Position numbers and translations under genes: made by a program. Shown here piece after piece: positions 9,750-21,030 of a stretch of 64,000 nucleotides of DNA. Every line of letters begins with the position of its first letter. Positions within the stretch are counted from its first letter, which is position 1. Source of the DNA: Pseudomonas saudiphocaensis (GTDB taxonomy: Bacteria; Pseudomonadota; Gammaproteobacteria; Pseudomonadales; Pseudomonadaceae); contig NZ_CCSF01000001.1 in assembly GCF_000756775.1 (NCBI RefSeq), forward strand, positions 3,100,001-3,164,000, written 5' to 3'. The notes under the pieces were generated by a model. The model was given only the letters and a program-made list of their open reading frames with translations. It made no database searches and was not told the origin of the DNA.

Positions 9750-12528
9750 GATAACCTTGTATGCCTTCGTCGAGGAATGTCTCAGTAGCGCCGCCGATAA
9801 CGTTGCCGAGGCCTTTGAACACGATTTGCAGGAAGAGGCCGGTATCCGGCTCGTCGTTGCGGTCGGGGTTGAGGCTGGTTTCGTCGTAGTCGATCCAGTA
9901 GCGGCTGATCAAACGCATTTTCCAGCAGCAGCTGTCGTACTCGAAGCCGCCGAAGGCTTCCAGGGTGCGACTGCGGCTGTAGTCATGCTGCCAGCGCCCG
10001 ATCACGCTCCATTGCGGGACCACCGGCCAGATGAACGAGAAGTCATGCTGGTCGATTTTGTAGTAGTCCTTGATGCACTCGTCTGGATTGGTGTCGCAGT
10101 TTCCATAGTCACCGCCATACTGCCACTCGCCTGTTACTTGATTGAAACGCATGGTGTCATTGCGGTAGCGATAGCCGATATTGACGATCTTGCCTGGGTT
10201 GTCGGCCGGCTGGTAATGCCACATCGCGCTGCCTGAGCGGGTTCTGTGGCTGTCCGGATCCCAGTTGAAAGTAGAGGTGAAATGCCAATCGCGATTGTAG
10301 CGATACATATACTCAAGGGCGTAGGGCGACACGTCTGAGGTGTAGTCACTTCGTTTGTCCAACGGCGTTCTGTCTGGCTGACCGTTGTAGCTGTCCGGCA
10401 TCGTCACCTTGCGGTCTTCAAAATAGAAGGCCTGACCAATACTGAAACGCTGACGCTCAAGCCCGTTGGGCTCCACCCAGCGGCTGGTTACGCCGAGAGA
10501 TACCTGATTGGCGTCTCCGATACGGTCTTTGCCCGAAAAGCGATTTTCTCGCCAAAGCGACGAGTAGCTAAAGGAGCTCTCGCCAGAGTCGAAGATCGGG
10601 ATGTCCGTTTGATCTTCTTCAGGGACATATAAGTAAAACAGACGTGGTTCAAGTGTTTGCCGATAGTCGCTGCCGAACAACTGGGTGTCGCGATCGAAGT
10701 ATAGGCCGCTGTCTACGCTGAATACCGGTACCTGACGATCTTGAGAACTCTTGAACTGCTGTTCCATAAACAGCGAGTCCTCGCCGCGCTGATCGATATC
10801 TAGGTCGTAGTGGGTGTACAGGAATTTGAGCGAGGGTTTAACGAAACCCCAACTCCAGTTAAGTGGCAAGCTTACGCCTGGTTCAACATGAACACGCTCG
10901 CCCTCGGCCCGACTGAGGCCGCGAAGGCGATCGTCATACCAACGCTCCGGATTACCGTCCTCGTTAAAGAAGTTTCCGTCGCGCAAGCTGCGTTGGAAGG
11001 AGACGAACTCAGTCTTGTACGTAAATGATAGGCCGCCTGGCTGGTATGGCAGGCGTCCATCTAGCGTTAATTGCGGAAGCCGCTCATAGGGGGTGATGTC
11101 GGTGACAGTAGCGCGTTCATAGGCATGCACATTGAGCCGGGCTGTGTAGCTATCGCCACGCCAAGTCAAAGTGCCGCGCTGGTCGAGGAAATCCGGCTGG
11201 CTGATGCCCAGCTGGGTATCCAGATCCTGAAAATAGTAGGGGTCGCTGATATCGGTGTAATCGATCTCAGCCAGCAGGCGCGAATCCAGGCCGCTGCGGT
11301 TCTGCCAGCTGTACATCCAGCGCTGGTCTTCGTATTCGGATTGCAGCTTGCGGTCGTCGTTGTCGTCGTCCAGCCAGGCGGCGCCGAATTGGCCTTCGCT
11401 GCTGCGGGTCAGATAGCGGAACTCGCCTTCCATCAGCAGGCCGCGGTCGCTCATGAAGTGGGGGTACAAGGTGGCGTCGAAGTTCGGCGCCAGGTTGAAG
11501 TAGTAGGGCGTCAACAGCGCCAGGCCGGTGTCGCTGGAGCTGCCGATGGTCGGCATCAGGAAGCCGGACTGGCGGCGGTCATCGATGGGGAAGTGGATAT
11601 AGGGGGTGTAGAACACCGGAATATCCTTGACCCGCAGCGTGACGTTGGTGGCCGAGCCGAAACCGGTGGCCGGGTTCAGCGTGACGTTGTTGCCTCTCAG
11701 ATGCCAGGTGTTTTCGCTCGGTGCGCAGCTGGTGTAGGTGCCGTCCTTGAGACGGATGATGGCAGTTTCCTCGCGCTTGGCGTACTGGGCGCTGCCGCGC
11801 GTGCGACTGTCATGGATGACGTATTCCGCGTTCTCTACCTTGGCTTCACCCGTGTCGAGGAAAATCTCGGCGCGGTCGCCCACCAACAGCGCGTTGCGGT
11901 CACGCAGACGGACATTGCCCTTCAGCTCGCCGCGATTCTCCAGCTGATAGAGGCTCGCCTCATCGGCCTCGGCCTGCATGCTGCCTTGGCGTAATACGAC
12001 CTCGCCGGCCAGGGTGGAGACTTCCTGCTCCTGTTCGTGGCGGGTCGCCTTGGCCGAAACATAGGTCGGCGCTTCGCTCATGGGCGTATCGTCGAACTGA
12101 CCGGGGCGGCTCGGTTCGATATAGGCACCGGCGCAATAGGGGCCGGTTTCGGCCAGCTGCGCATTGGTTAGCTGCTCGCGCGGAACCCAGTCCAGATGGC
12201 TGTAGTCGGCGCTACGCGAAGCCAGGGCGCGGCCCTTGCTTTTGGTGACATCGGTGGTCGTGGCTGCCTGGCGCTGGGCTTTGCTGGTGCCGGCCTGGGC
12301 AACGGCACCTGTGCTGCTTTCGGCCGCTGTGCCGCGGTTAGCCGGGCGTGGAGGCAGTGTCGGGCTGGCGGCACTGCTAGCGCAGTCCCAGCCACCGCCA
12401 GCACCCGGCTGGCAGGCGAACTGTTCGGCTGCAATGGCCACGGGCATCGCTACAGGTTGCAGTGCTAGCAAACTGCCAGTAACCAGTAGAGGAAATTTTT
12501 TGCGAAACGCGGGGATTTTGACTGCCAT
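9724..12528 (-). CDS. lptD: LPS-assembly outer-membrane protein LptD (OstA/Imp)
   Basis: 934 aa from the ATG at 12528 ([13 protein letters not shown]), whose N-terminus closely resembles other Pseudomonas LptD. The frame stays open 31 codons further upstream without family similarity. Order: signal peptide to about residue 33, a Pro/Ala-rich linker, the periplasmic OstA-like jellyroll (about 180-330), then the large beta-barrel. Cysteines expected for the essential disulfides are visible: one after the signal peptide (FACQPG), one in [10 protein letters not shown] and an adjacent CC pair near the C-terminus (YDSCCWK). It inserts LPS into the outer leaflet with LptE. It lies upstream of surA and is divergent from amgK. 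Confidence 0.97.
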   Translation of the reverse strand: MAVKIPAFRKKFPLLVTGSLLALQPVAMPVAIAAEQFACQPGAGGGWDCASSAASPTLPPRPANRGTAAESSTGAVAQAGTSKAQRQAATTTDVTKSKGRALASRSADYSHLDWVPREQLTNAQLAETGPYCAGAYIEPSRPGQFDDTPMSEAPTYVSAKATRHEQEQEVSTLAGEVVLRQGSMQAEADEASLYQLENRGELKGNVRLRDRNALLVGDRAEIFLDTGEAKVENAEYVIHDSRTRGSAQYAKREETAIIRLKDGTYTSCAPSENTWHLRGNNVTLNPATGFGSATNVTLRVKDIPVFYTPYIHFPIDDRRQSGFLMPTIGSSSDTGLALLTPYYFNLAPNFDATLYPHFMSDRGLLMEGEFRYLTRSSEGQFGAAWLDDDNDDRKLQSEYEDQRWMYSWQNRSGLDSRLLAEIDYTDISDPYYFQDLDTQLGISQPDFLDQRGTLTWRGDSYTARLNVHAYERATVTDITPYERLPQLTLDGRLPYQPGGLSFTYKTEFVSFQRSLRDGNFFNEDGNPERWYDDRLRGLSRAEGERVHVEPGVSLPLNWSWGFVKPSLKFLYTHYDLDIDQRGEDSLFMEQQFKSSQDRQVPVFSVDSGLYFDRDTQLFGSDYRQTLEPRLFYLYVPEEDQTDIPIFDSGESSFSYSSLWRENRFSGKDRIGDANQVSLGVTSRWVEPNGLERQRFSIGQAFYFEDRKVTMPDSYNGQPDRTPLDKRSDYTSDVSPYALEYMYRYNRDWHFTSTFNWDPDSHRTRSGSAMWHYQPADNPGKIVNIGYRYRNDTMRFNQVTGEWQYGGDYGNCDTNPDECIKDYYKIDQHDFSFIWPVVPQWSVIGRWQHDYSRSRTLEAFGGFEYDSCCWKMRLISRYWIDYDETSLNPDRNDEPDTGLFLQIVFKGLGNVIGGATETFLDEGIQGYRERENQAF

Positions 12529-12658
12529 CTTGTTTTTTGGTCCGTGCTTGCGGCGAGCCATCGGCCGGGCTGGGCCGCAGGCCTCTCGATGGGCTGAGAA
12601 AGATCCGGGATAATAAAGCATGACCCGTCTATCGGCTAGCGCCGTGGAGAGAGCTGAT

Positions 12659-14352
<1,694 letters not shown>

Positions 14353-15126
14353 ATGTTCTGGCCCATCACGCTGTTTGGGGCATTGGTTGGTGGCTTGCTG
14401 GCAAGTATTCCAGGCGCTTTGCTTGGGGCGCTCATTGGCCAGATGCTCGACCGGCGATTGGGATTGAATTCCTGGGCCGATCTGCGCCGGCGCTTTAAGG
14501 GCCAAGGCAAACCGCTGATGGAAGGCAATGAGCTGTTGTTCTTCCTGCTCGGGCGACTGGCCAAGAGTGGCGGGCGGGTCAGCGAGGAACATATCCAGGC
14601 GGCGCGCGGAGAGATGCGCCGGCTGCAGATGAACCAGATGGCGCAGCGTATGGCCATTGAGGCCTTTTACCGTGGCAAGGCCAGTGGCGAGGGGCTGCGC
14701 GAGCCATTGCAGCGTCTGCAGGGGCGTCGCGACGAGGCGAGGGCTATCTTGCAGGCCTGCTGGCGCATGGCGCGAGCATCGGGACGGGTCGATCCCCGTG
14801 CCCATGAACTGGTCCTGCTGTGGGGAAAGTGGATGGGCTGGGAGCCCGCCGCAGTTGCTGCGCTGGATCAGGGCGGCGGTTCGCGCCAGGGTAGCCCAAG
14901 CAATCTCGGCGGTGCTTACGAGCAGGCGTTGCGGCTACTGGGCGTACGCGCCGACACCGATCCGCAGGTGATCAAGCGCGCCTACCGACGCCTGCTCAGC
15001 AAGCATCACCCCGATAAACAGGCCGGCGCTGGCGCCACGCCGTCCCAGGTTCGCGAGGCGACCGAGCGTACCCGAGAGCTGCAGAATGCCTATGCGCTGG
15101 TTCGGCAGCGACGGGGCTTTCGCTGA
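14353..15126 (+). CDS. djlA: Membrane-anchored co-chaperone DjlA
   Basis: 257 aa starting directly after the murU stop. Order: a glycine-rich N-terminal membrane segment (about residues 6-36), a TerB-like helical domain (about 55-165), a Gly/Ser linker, and a C-terminal J-domain (about 190-257) with the essential HPD at 219-221. DjlA proteins stimulate DnaK at the inner-membrane surface and in E. coli influence capsule signalling. Slightly shorter than E. coli DjlA, but all parts are present. Probably co-transcribed with amgK-murU. Confidence 0.93.
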   Translation: MFWPITLFGALVGGLLASIPGALLGALIGQMLDRRLGLNSWADLRRRFKGQGKPLMEGNELLFFLLGRLAKSGGRVSEEHIQAARGEMRRLQMNQMAQRMAIEAFYRGKASGEGLREPLQRLQGRRDEARAILQACWRMARASGRVDPRAHELVLLWGKWMGWEPAAVAALDQGGGSRQGSPSNLGGAYEQALRLLGVRADTDPQVIKRAYRRLLSKHHPDKQAGAGATPSQVREATERTRELQNAYALVRQRRGFR

Positions 15127-15294
15127 GAGTTGAAAAGCTAAAGCTTCGTGCCGGGGCGGCGCTGCACGAAGCAAAGTCCGCACGGGGGAGCTGCGCTCTT
15201 TGCGGCGAATGCGCCAGCCAGCCGGCAAGGTCCAAGGTTTGCGCACGAAGGACGGCACAGGCAACGGCGCGCAACGTGCGGTTTTGCCGAATGA

Positions 15295-16290
15295 TTAGTC
15301 AGTAGGTCTGTCCAGCCAGCCGCGTACCCGGCGTATCAACTGCTCGTCCCTGACCTTGTGTTCGCCCGTCAGCTCGGTCAGGCCGATCTGGTGATAGGCG
15401 GGATGGTCTATGCGGCGGCTGACATTCAAGCGCTCACGGGCCTGTTTCCGCGCGCTGTCGCTCTCGCGGTAATAGAAGTCGCCGGTCGGCAGCCCAAGTG
15501 ACGGGACCAGCTGCGCCAGGGCCTCCTGCTGGCTGTCGGGCTGGCGAGGGTGAATCAGCGCCAGGCGCTCGACATCATCTGGCGCCCACTGCTGCAGATA
15601 GCGAGCGGCCCAGTAGGCTCCAGTGCCCTGGCCTAGCAGAATGATGGTTTTTGCTTGCAGCCCGCGAGCGTGATCCAGGGCGGCGGCAATTCGCTCGTCG
15701 ATGCGCTCGGGCAACCCGGCAGCCGCCTTGGCCGGTTCGGCTGTTTCGAAGGTCTCGTCGTCCTGCTCGCCAGACAATTCTCCTGGCAATGCTGCGGTTT
15801 CCTCGGGCAGGTAGCCTGCTTCTTCGGGTTCGGCTGGTGGCTCGCTATCTTCGCTTGCGGGTTCTTCCGGTTCTGGCTGTGGTTCTGGCTCGGCTGGCGC
15901 AATGTAATGTGCAGAGTCCGGCAGGCTGAGGCTCAGGGTGTGCCAGCCGTGATCGGGCAGGCTGCGTCGTAGCGGGCCGATGCCACGCGGCCAATCGGCG
16001 CTTTCGCCGGTACTGGGCAGCAGAATCACCAGTCCTTTGGGTTCGGCGACATTCGCCGGTTGCCAGAGCGCCATAAAAGCCTCGTCGCCGGCCTGGAGGC
16101 TCAGTACTTCGGCGGGCGGCAACTGGCGCGCCAGGTCGGCGGCCATGCTGGCGCTGCGAGAAGAAAGCGCTGGGCGCTCGATGGGGGCGGGCGTTTCGGA
16201 CGCAGGCGCGGGCTCGTTTGCGCTTGCGCCTGCACTGGTAGCCAGCGCAAGAGCACAAAGACCGACTCTCAAACGGTAAAGGCAAAACAT
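15295..16290 (-). CDS. DUF3530 family alpha/beta-hydrolase-like exported protein
   Basis: 331 aa from the ATG at 16290, preceded by GGGGGAA; an upstream in-frame ATG at 16320 has no such site. A signal peptide (about residues 1-22, ending GASA) indicates export. The body resembles DUF3530, with a hydrolase-like strand-turn VILLPSTGES near 85-94 and a nucleophile-elbow-like LLGQGTGAYW later. Odd: residues about 130-188 are an acidic Pro/Glu-rich stretch inside the fold, probably a disordered surface loop. The classical GxSxG serine appears as GQGTG, so catalysis is doubtful. It stands alone, convergent with djlA and divergent from gabT. Confidence 0.82.
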   Translation of the reverse strand: MFCLYRLRVGLCALALATSAGASANEPAPASETPAPIERPALSSRSASMAADLARQLPPAEVLSLQAGDEAFMALWQPANVAEPKGLVILLPSTGESADWPRGIGPLRRSLPDHGWHTLSLSLPDSAHYIAPAEPEPQPEPEEPASEDSEPPAEPEEAGYLPEETAALPGELSGEQDDETFETAEPAKAAAGLPERIDERIAAALDHARGLQAKTIILLGQGTGAYWAARYLQQWAPDDVERLALIHPRQPDSQQEALAQLVPSLGLPTGDFYYRESDSARKQARERLNVSRRIDHPAYHQIGLTELTGEHKVRDEQLIRRVRGWLDRPTD

Positions 16291-16490
16291 CGAATTCCCC
16301 CAGGCGCGCAACTGCGTCATCGGGTAAGCCTAACGGCAAGCCGAGCTGTACGGAATCCACCTTCGACAAGGCGTGCAATATCCCGAACGGCAGCATAGAG
16401 TAATCCGAACGGTTCGCGGCGGTGGCGCTGCGCCTGTCCCTTGCACCCATATCGATCACCGGCCCTGTTTAGCGGCCACCCGAGGAACCC

Positions 16491-17771
16491 ATGAGCCAGA
16501 CCAACCAATCCCTGATGCAGCGCCGTATCGCCGCCGTTCCGCGTGGTGTGGGGCAGATCCATCCGATCTTTGCCGAGCGTGCCCGTAACAGCATGGTAGT
16601 GGACGTCGAAGGGCGCGAATTCATCGACTTTGCCGGTGGCATCGCTGTGCTGAATACCGGACACCTGCATCCGAAGATTCTCAAGGCGGTTGAGGAACAA
16701 CTGCACAAGCTGACGCACACCTGCTTTCAAGTTCTGGCCTACGAGCCCTACGTCGAACTGTGCGAGAAAATCAATGCGCGGGTGCCCGGCGATTTCGCCA
16801 AGAAGACCCTGTTGGTCACCACCGGCTCCGAGGCGGTGGAAAACGCTGTGAAGATTGCTCGTGCCGCTACTGGCCGTGCAGGAGTAATTGCCTTCACTGG
16901 TGCCTATCACGGCCGCACCATGATGACCCTCGGCCTGACCGGCAAGGTCGCACCCTACTCGGCGGGCATGGGCCTGATGCCGGGTGGCATCTTCCGTGCG
17001 CTTTATCCCTGTGAGCTGCATGGCGTCAGCGTCGATGACGCGATCGAGAGCATCGAGCGCATTTTCAAGAACGACGCCGAGCCGCGTGACATCGCCGCCA
17101 TCATCATCGAGCCGGTGCAGGGCGAGGGTGGCTTCAACGTCGCGCCGAAGGACTTCATGGCTCGTTTGCGTGCCCTTTGCGATCAGCACGGCATCGTCCT
17201 GATCGCCGACGAAGTGCAGACCGGCGCTGGCCGTACCGGCACCTTCTTTGCCATGGAGCAGATGGGTGTGGTGGCCGACCTCACCACCTTTGCCAAGTCT
17301 GTGGGCGGCGGTTTCCCCATCGCCGGTGTGTGTGGCCGGGCCGAGCTCATGGACGCCATTGCGCCGGGTGGTCTGGGTGGTACCTACGCGGGCAACCCGC
17401 TGTCGTGTGCGGCGGCGCTGGCAGTAATGGAGGTGTTCGAAGAGGAGCGGCTGGTGGAGCGCAGTCAGGTGGTAGGGCAAAAGCTGGTCGACGGGCTCAA
17501 GGCCATCCAGTCGCGCCATCGGCAAATCGCCGAGGTGCGTGGATCGGGCGCGATGGTTGCCATAGAGCTGTTTGAAGACGCCGAGCGTACCCGCCCCGCG
17601 GCTGAGCTCACCGGTAAAATAGTCGCGCTGGCCCGCGAAAAGGGGCTGATCCTGCTCTCATGCGGCACCTACTACAACGTGCTGCGGGTGCTGGTGCCGC
17701 TGACGGTAGAGGATGAAGTGCTTGAGCGTGGCCTGGCGATCATCGATGAGTGTTTCGATGAGCTGAGCTGA
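16491..17771 (+). CDS. gabT: 4-aminobutyrate aminotransferase GabT
   Basis: 426 aa class-III PLP aminotransferase that moves the amino group of GABA to 2-oxoglutarate, giving succinate semialdehyde and glutamate. Seen: cofactor phosphate-binding TTGSEAVENAVK, GAYHGRT, the PLP-orienting IADEVQTGAGRTG, and the Schiff-base lysine in TFAKSVGGGFP (about residue 269). Length equals the family norm. RBS GAGGAACCC precedes the ATG. The usual partner gabD (succinate-semialdehyde dehydrogenase) is not adjacent on either side; the neighbours are a DUF3530 gene and rpe. A related 5-aminovalerate specificity cannot be excluded from sequence alone. Confidence 0.93.
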   Translation: MSQTNQSLMQRRIAAVPRGVGQIHPIFAERARNSMVVDVEGREFIDFAGGIAVLNTGHLHPKILKAVEEQLHKLTHTCFQVLAYEPYVELCEKINARVPGDFAKKTLLVTTGSEAVENAVKIARAATGRAGVIAFTGAYHGRTMMTLGLTGKVAPYSAGMGLMPGGIFRALYPCELHGVSVDDAIESIERIFKNDAEPRDIAAIIIEPVQGEGGFNVAPKDFMARLRALCDQHGIVLIADEVQTGAGRTGTFFAMEQMGVVADLTTFAKSVGGGFPIAGVCGRAELMDAIAPGGLGGTYAGNPLSCAAALAVMEVFEEERLVERSQVVGQKLVDGLKAIQSRHRQIAEVRGSGAMVAIELFEDAERTRPAAELTGKIVALAREKGLILLSCGTYYNVLRVLVPLTVEDEVLERGLAIIDECFDELS

Positions 17772-17878
17772 TCCGAGTCGGCGCGCCGGACGAGCAGTAG
17801 GTAGACGTCAGGCGCGCCGCAATGCTGGCCCCTCGGGTACAATACGCGGCATTCCGCCCGCGCTACCTCGAGGTCGTC

Positions 17879-18553
17879 ATGCAGCCGTTCGCCATCGCCC
17901 CTTCGATCCTTTCCGCAAACTTCGCCCGTCTGGGCGAGGAAGTGGACAACGTTCTCGCCGCCGGTGCGGACATCGTCCACTTCGACGTGATGGACAACCA
18001 CTACGTGCCCAACCTGACCATCGGCCCGATGGTCTGCTCGGCGCTGCGCAAGCATGGCATTACCGCACCCATCGACGTGCACCTGATGGTTCGTCCGGTG
18101 GACCGCATGATCGGCGACTTCCTCGAAGCCGGTGCCAGTTACATCACCTTCCACCCGGAAGCCTCCGACCACATCGACCGCTCGCTGCAGCTGATCAAGG
18201 ACGGCGGCGCCAAGGCTGGCCTGGTGTTCAACCCGGCCACGCCGCTGGACGTGCTCAAGTACGTGATGGACAAGGTCGACATGGTGCTGCTGATGAGCGT
18301 CAACCCGGGCTTCGGCGGGCAGAAATTCATTCCCGGCACCCTCGACAAGCTGCGAGAGGCGCGGGCATTGATCGACGCCAGCGGTCGCGAGATTCGTCTG
18401 GAAATCGATGGCGGGGTAAATCCAAAGAATATTCGCGAGATCGCCGCGGCCGGTGCCGACACCTTCGTTGCCGGCTCGGCGATCTTCAATCAGCCGGACT
18501 ACAAGGCGGTGATCGACCAGATGCGCGCCGAACTGGCCCTGGCTCGCTCATGA
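17879..18553 (+). CDS. rpe: Ribulose-phosphate 3-epimerase
   Basis: 224 aa TIM-barrel enzyme interconverting ribulose-5-phosphate and xylulose-5-phosphate. Start ATG at 17879 ([15 protein letters not shown]) with GAGGT just upstream; the frame is open 57 nt further but without family similarity. Seen: [14 protein letters not shown] at the N-terminus, the metal-site segment [16 protein letters not shown], and the phosphate-binding GGVNPKN and AGSAIF. The stop overlaps the gph start by 4 nt. The rpe-gph-trpE order is conserved in Pseudomonas and parallels rpe-gph-trpS in enterobacteria. Confidence 0.97.
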   Translation: MQPFAIAPSILSANFARLGEEVDNVLAAGADIVHFDVMDNHYVPNLTIGPMVCSALRKHGITAPIDVHLMVRPVDRMIGDFLEAGASYITFHPEASDHIDRSLQLIKDGGAKAGLVFNPATPLDVLKYVMDKVDMVLLMSVNPGFGGQKFIPGTLDKLREARALIDASGREIRLEIDGGVNPKNIREIAAAGADTFVAGSAIFNQPDYKAVIDQMRAELALARS

Positions 18554-19251
18554 CTCGTCTGGAGCAGCTGTTCAACGGCCAATTGCCGCGCCTGGTGATG
18601 TTCGACCTGGACGGCACCCTGATTGATTCGGTGCCGGATCTGGCTGCCGCGGTGGATGATATGTTGCTGCAGCTCGGCCGTGAAACGGCCGGAGTCTCTC
18701 GGGTGCGCAACTGGGTCGGCAACGGGTCGCGGGTGCTGGTGCGTCGTGCGCTGGCCGGTCAGCTGGAGCATGACGGCGTGGATGAAACGCAAGCCCAGGA
18801 GGCGTTGGCGCTGTTTATGCGGGCCTACGCAGGCGGACACGAGCTGACCACCGTTTACCCCGGCGTACGCGAATGCCTGGACTGGCTGCGTGCTCGCGAT
18901 GTGCCGTTGGCGATCATCACCAACAAACCCTCTGAGTTCATCGAGCCGCTGCTGGAAGAGAAGGGTCTTTCCGGTTACTTCCAGTGGTTGGTCGGTGGCG
19001 ATACCCTGCCGCAGCAGAAGCCCGATCCGGCTGCGTTGTTCTGGGTAATGGACAAGGCGGGCGTTTTGCCAGAGCAATCCCTGTTCATCGGTGATTCACG
19101 CAACGATGTGCGTGCGGCGAAGGCGGCCGGTGTCGCCTGTGTTGCGCTCAGCTACGGCTATAACCACGGCGAACCCATCGCCGAAGAGTCGCCGGCCATG
19201 GTATTGGATGACCTGCGTGAGCTGGTTGCTTCGGCTCAGGGGCTGGGCTAG
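18550..19251 (+). CDS. gph: Phosphoglycolate phosphatase
   Basis: 233 aa HAD-superfamily hydrolase dephosphorylating 2-phosphoglycolate arising from DNA repair. Motif I DLDGT (19-23) carries the nucleophile Asp19 and acid/base Asp21; motif II is IITNKPS; motif III/IV contains the lysine of QQKPDP and GDSRNDV. Overlaps rpe (ATGA). It ends 38 nt before the trpE leader ORF, so read-through from rpe-gph into the trp attenuator is possible. Confidence 0.95.
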   Translation: MTRLEQLFNGQLPRLVMFDLDGTLIDSVPDLAAAVDDMLLQLGRETAGVSRVRNWVGNGSRVLVRRALAGQLEHDGVDETQAQEALALFMRAYAGGHELTTVYPGVRECLDWLRARDVPLAIITNKPSEFIEPLLEEKGLSGYFQWLVGGDTLPQQKPDPAALFWVMDKAGVLPEQSLFIGDSRNDVRAAKAAGVACVALSYGYNHGEPIAEESPAMVLDDLRELVASAQGLG

Positions 19252-19289
19252 TGTTCTTCACATTTGCACCCCGCCGAAGAGATCAGATC

Positions 19290-19358
19290 GTGGTGGTTAC
19301 CCGTAAACAGTGGATGAAGGTCATCAAGGCCCTGGCGCGCTGGCGCTGGCGACTCTGA
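19290..19358 (+). CDS. trpL: trpE leader peptide (attenuator)
   Basis: A short frame upstream of trpE. From GTG 19290 it encodes 22 residues with Trp codons at 8, 18 and 20; from ATG 19314 it encodes MKVIKALARWRWRL (14 aa). The closely spaced Trp codons near the stop are the hallmark of ribosome-mediated attenuation, which has been described for trpE and trpGDC in P. putida. A ribosome short of charged tRNA-Trp would stall on these codons and spare trpE from termination. The start is uncertain: GTG 19290 has GAAGAGA about 8 nt upstream, while ATG 19314 has no clear site. The same peptide ending recurs before trpG. Confidence 0.8.
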   Translation: MVVTRKQWMKVIKALARWRWRL

Positions 19359-19365
19359 CTTTCTG

Positions 19366-19382
19366 ACCGGCTTTGTGCCGGT
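19366..19382 (+). terminator. Candidate trpE attenuator hairpin
   Basis: ACCGGC (19366-19371), loop TTTGT, GCCGGT (19377-19382), then GTGTTT. It lies 7 nt after the leader stop and 48 nt before the trpE start, as expected for an attenuator stem, though the T-run is poor. Folding alternatives with the leader coding region were not computed. Confidence 0.5.
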
Positions 19383-19430
19383 GTGTTTGCCGAGCTGTTT
19401 CCGAATTTCCCTCCGACCACGAGGCTGATA

Positions 19431-20909
19431 ATGACCCGCGAAGAATTCCAGCGTTTGGCCGCTGCAGGCCATAACCGCATCCCCCTGTCTTTCGAAACCC
19501 TGGCTGACTTTGACACGCCGTTGTCGCTGTACCTGAAGTTGGCCGACGCGCCCAATTCGTATTTGCTGGAGTCGGTGCAGGGCGGCGAAAAGTGGGGGCG
19601 CTACTCCATCATCGGTCTGCCGTGCCGCACGGTTCTGCGGGTACAGGATCACCACATCTGCGTGACCACCGATGGCGTCGAGACGGAGAGTGCCCAGGTG
19701 GAAGATCCCCTGGCCTTCGTCGAGGCCTTCCAGCAGCGCTACCGCGTAGCGCCGGTTGATGGGCTGCCCCGGTTCAACGGTGGTCTGGTGGGTTATTTCG
19801 GCTATGACAGCGTGCGCTATGTGGAGCACAAGCTGGCCCAGTGTCCGAATCCCGATCCGCTGGGCACGCCGGACATTCTGCTGATGGTCTCCGATGCCGT
19901 GGTGGTGTTCGACAATCTGGCAGGGAAGCTGCACTGCATCGTGCTGGTCGACCCGGCGCAGCCGAATGCCTATGAAGAGGGTCTCGCGCACCTGAAGGTG
20001 CTGCGCGACAAGCTGCGCCAGCCGATTGCGCCGCGACTGGGGCTGGACTTCGAGGGCCCGGCTGCGACCGAGCCGGAGTTTCGCTCAAGCTTCACTCGCG
20101 AAAATTACGAGCATTCGGTCAACCGCATCAAGGATTACATCCTTGCCGGCGACTGCATGCAGGTGGTGATTTCCCAGCGCATGTCGATTCCGTTCGAGGC
20201 CGCCCCCATCGACCTCTACCGGGCGCTGCGCTGCTTCAACCCGACTCCCTACATGTACTTCTTCAACTTCGGCGACTTCCACGTGGTGGGTTCGTCGCCG
20301 GAAGTGCTGGTGCGGGTCGAGGACGGCCTGGTCACGGTGCGGCCGATTGCCGGCACTCGCCCGCGTGGCGCCACCGAAGAGGCCGACCTGGCGCTGGAGC
20401 AGGACCTGCTCAGCGACGCCAAGGAACTGGCCGAGCACCTGATGCTGATCGACCTGGGCCGCAACGACGTCGGTCGTGTTGCTGAAAACGGCTCGGTTCG
20501 GCTGACCGAGAAAATGGTCATCGAGCGCTACTCCAACGTCATGCACATCGTCTCCAACGTCACCGGCCAGCTCAAGGCGCCGCTGACGGCGATGGATGCA
20601 CTGCGCGCGATCCTGCCCGCCGGCACCCTCTCCGGGGCGCCCAAGGTGCGTGCGATGCAGATCATCGACGAGCTGGAGCCGGTCAAGCGCGGTGTCTACG
20701 GCGGTGCGGTGGGCTACCTGGCCTGGAACGGCAACATGGACACCGCCATCGCCATCCGCACGGCGGTAATCAAGGATGGCGAGCTGCATGTGCAGGCCGG
20801 TGCCGGCATCGTGGCCGACTCGCAGCCGGCACTGGAATGGGAAGAAACGCTGAACAAGCGGCGCGCCATGTTCCGCGCGGTGGCATTGGCGGAGAAGGCC
20901 GAGCGCTGA
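19431..20909 (+). CDS. trpE: Anthranilate synthase component I
   Basis: 492 aa from ATG 19431 ([10 protein letters not shown]) with GAGG upstream; the preceding 16 codons of open frame belong to the leader region. The N-terminal half holds the LLES tryptophan feedback motif (45-48), the C-terminal half the chorismate-binding domain with [12 protein letters not shown] and the [14 protein letters not shown] block. With TrpG it converts chorismate and glutamine to anthranilate. It is transcribed apart from trpGDC: a 2190-bp signalling gene and leader DNA separate them. Likely regulated by the attenuator just upstream and by feedback inhibition. Confidence 0.97.
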   Translation: MTREEFQRLAAAGHNRIPLSFETLADFDTPLSLYLKLADAPNSYLLESVQGGEKWGRYSIIGLPCRTVLRVQDHHICVTTDGVETESAQVEDPLAFVEAFQQRYRVAPVDGLPRFNGGLVGYFGYDSVRYVEHKLAQCPNPDPLGTPDILLMVSDAVVVFDNLAGKLHCIVLVDPAQPNAYEEGLAHLKVLRDKLRQPIAPRLGLDFEGPAATEPEFRSSFTRENYEHSVNRIKDYILAGDCMQVVISQRMSIPFEAAPIDLYRALRCFNPTPYMYFFNFGDFHVVGSSPEVLVRVEDGLVTVRPIAGTRPRGATEEADLALEQDLLSDAKELAEHLMLIDLGRNDVGRVAENGSVRLTEKMVIERYSNVMHIVSNVTGQLKAPLTAMDALRAILPAGTLSGAPKVRAMQIIDELEPVKRGVYGGAVGYLAWNGNMDTAIAIRTAVIKDGELHVQAGAGIVADSQPALEWEETLNKRRAMFRAVALAEKAER

Positions 20910-20965
20910 CTTCTACTCAGGACGTACGTCTAAATTCCACACTGTACGTATGGTAATGGCCAAAT

Positions 20966-21000
20966 GCCCTGTATATAGTCCGATTTCGCCTGTACAGGGC
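20966..21000. promoter_or_regulatory. Inverted repeat between trpE and GGDEF-EAL gene
   Basis: GCCCTGTA (20966-20973) and TACAGGGC (20993-21000) are perfect inverse complements 19 nt apart. No T-run follows. It could be a weak trpE terminator or a binding site controlling the gene that starts 31 nt downstream. Confidence 0.4.
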
Positions 21001-21030
21001 GCTTGACCGAATTACCAGCCGGTATCACGC

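Noticed and set aside
17838-17843. TACAAT box before rpe as a promoter
   Set aside because: No acceptable -35 lies 15-19 nt upstream.
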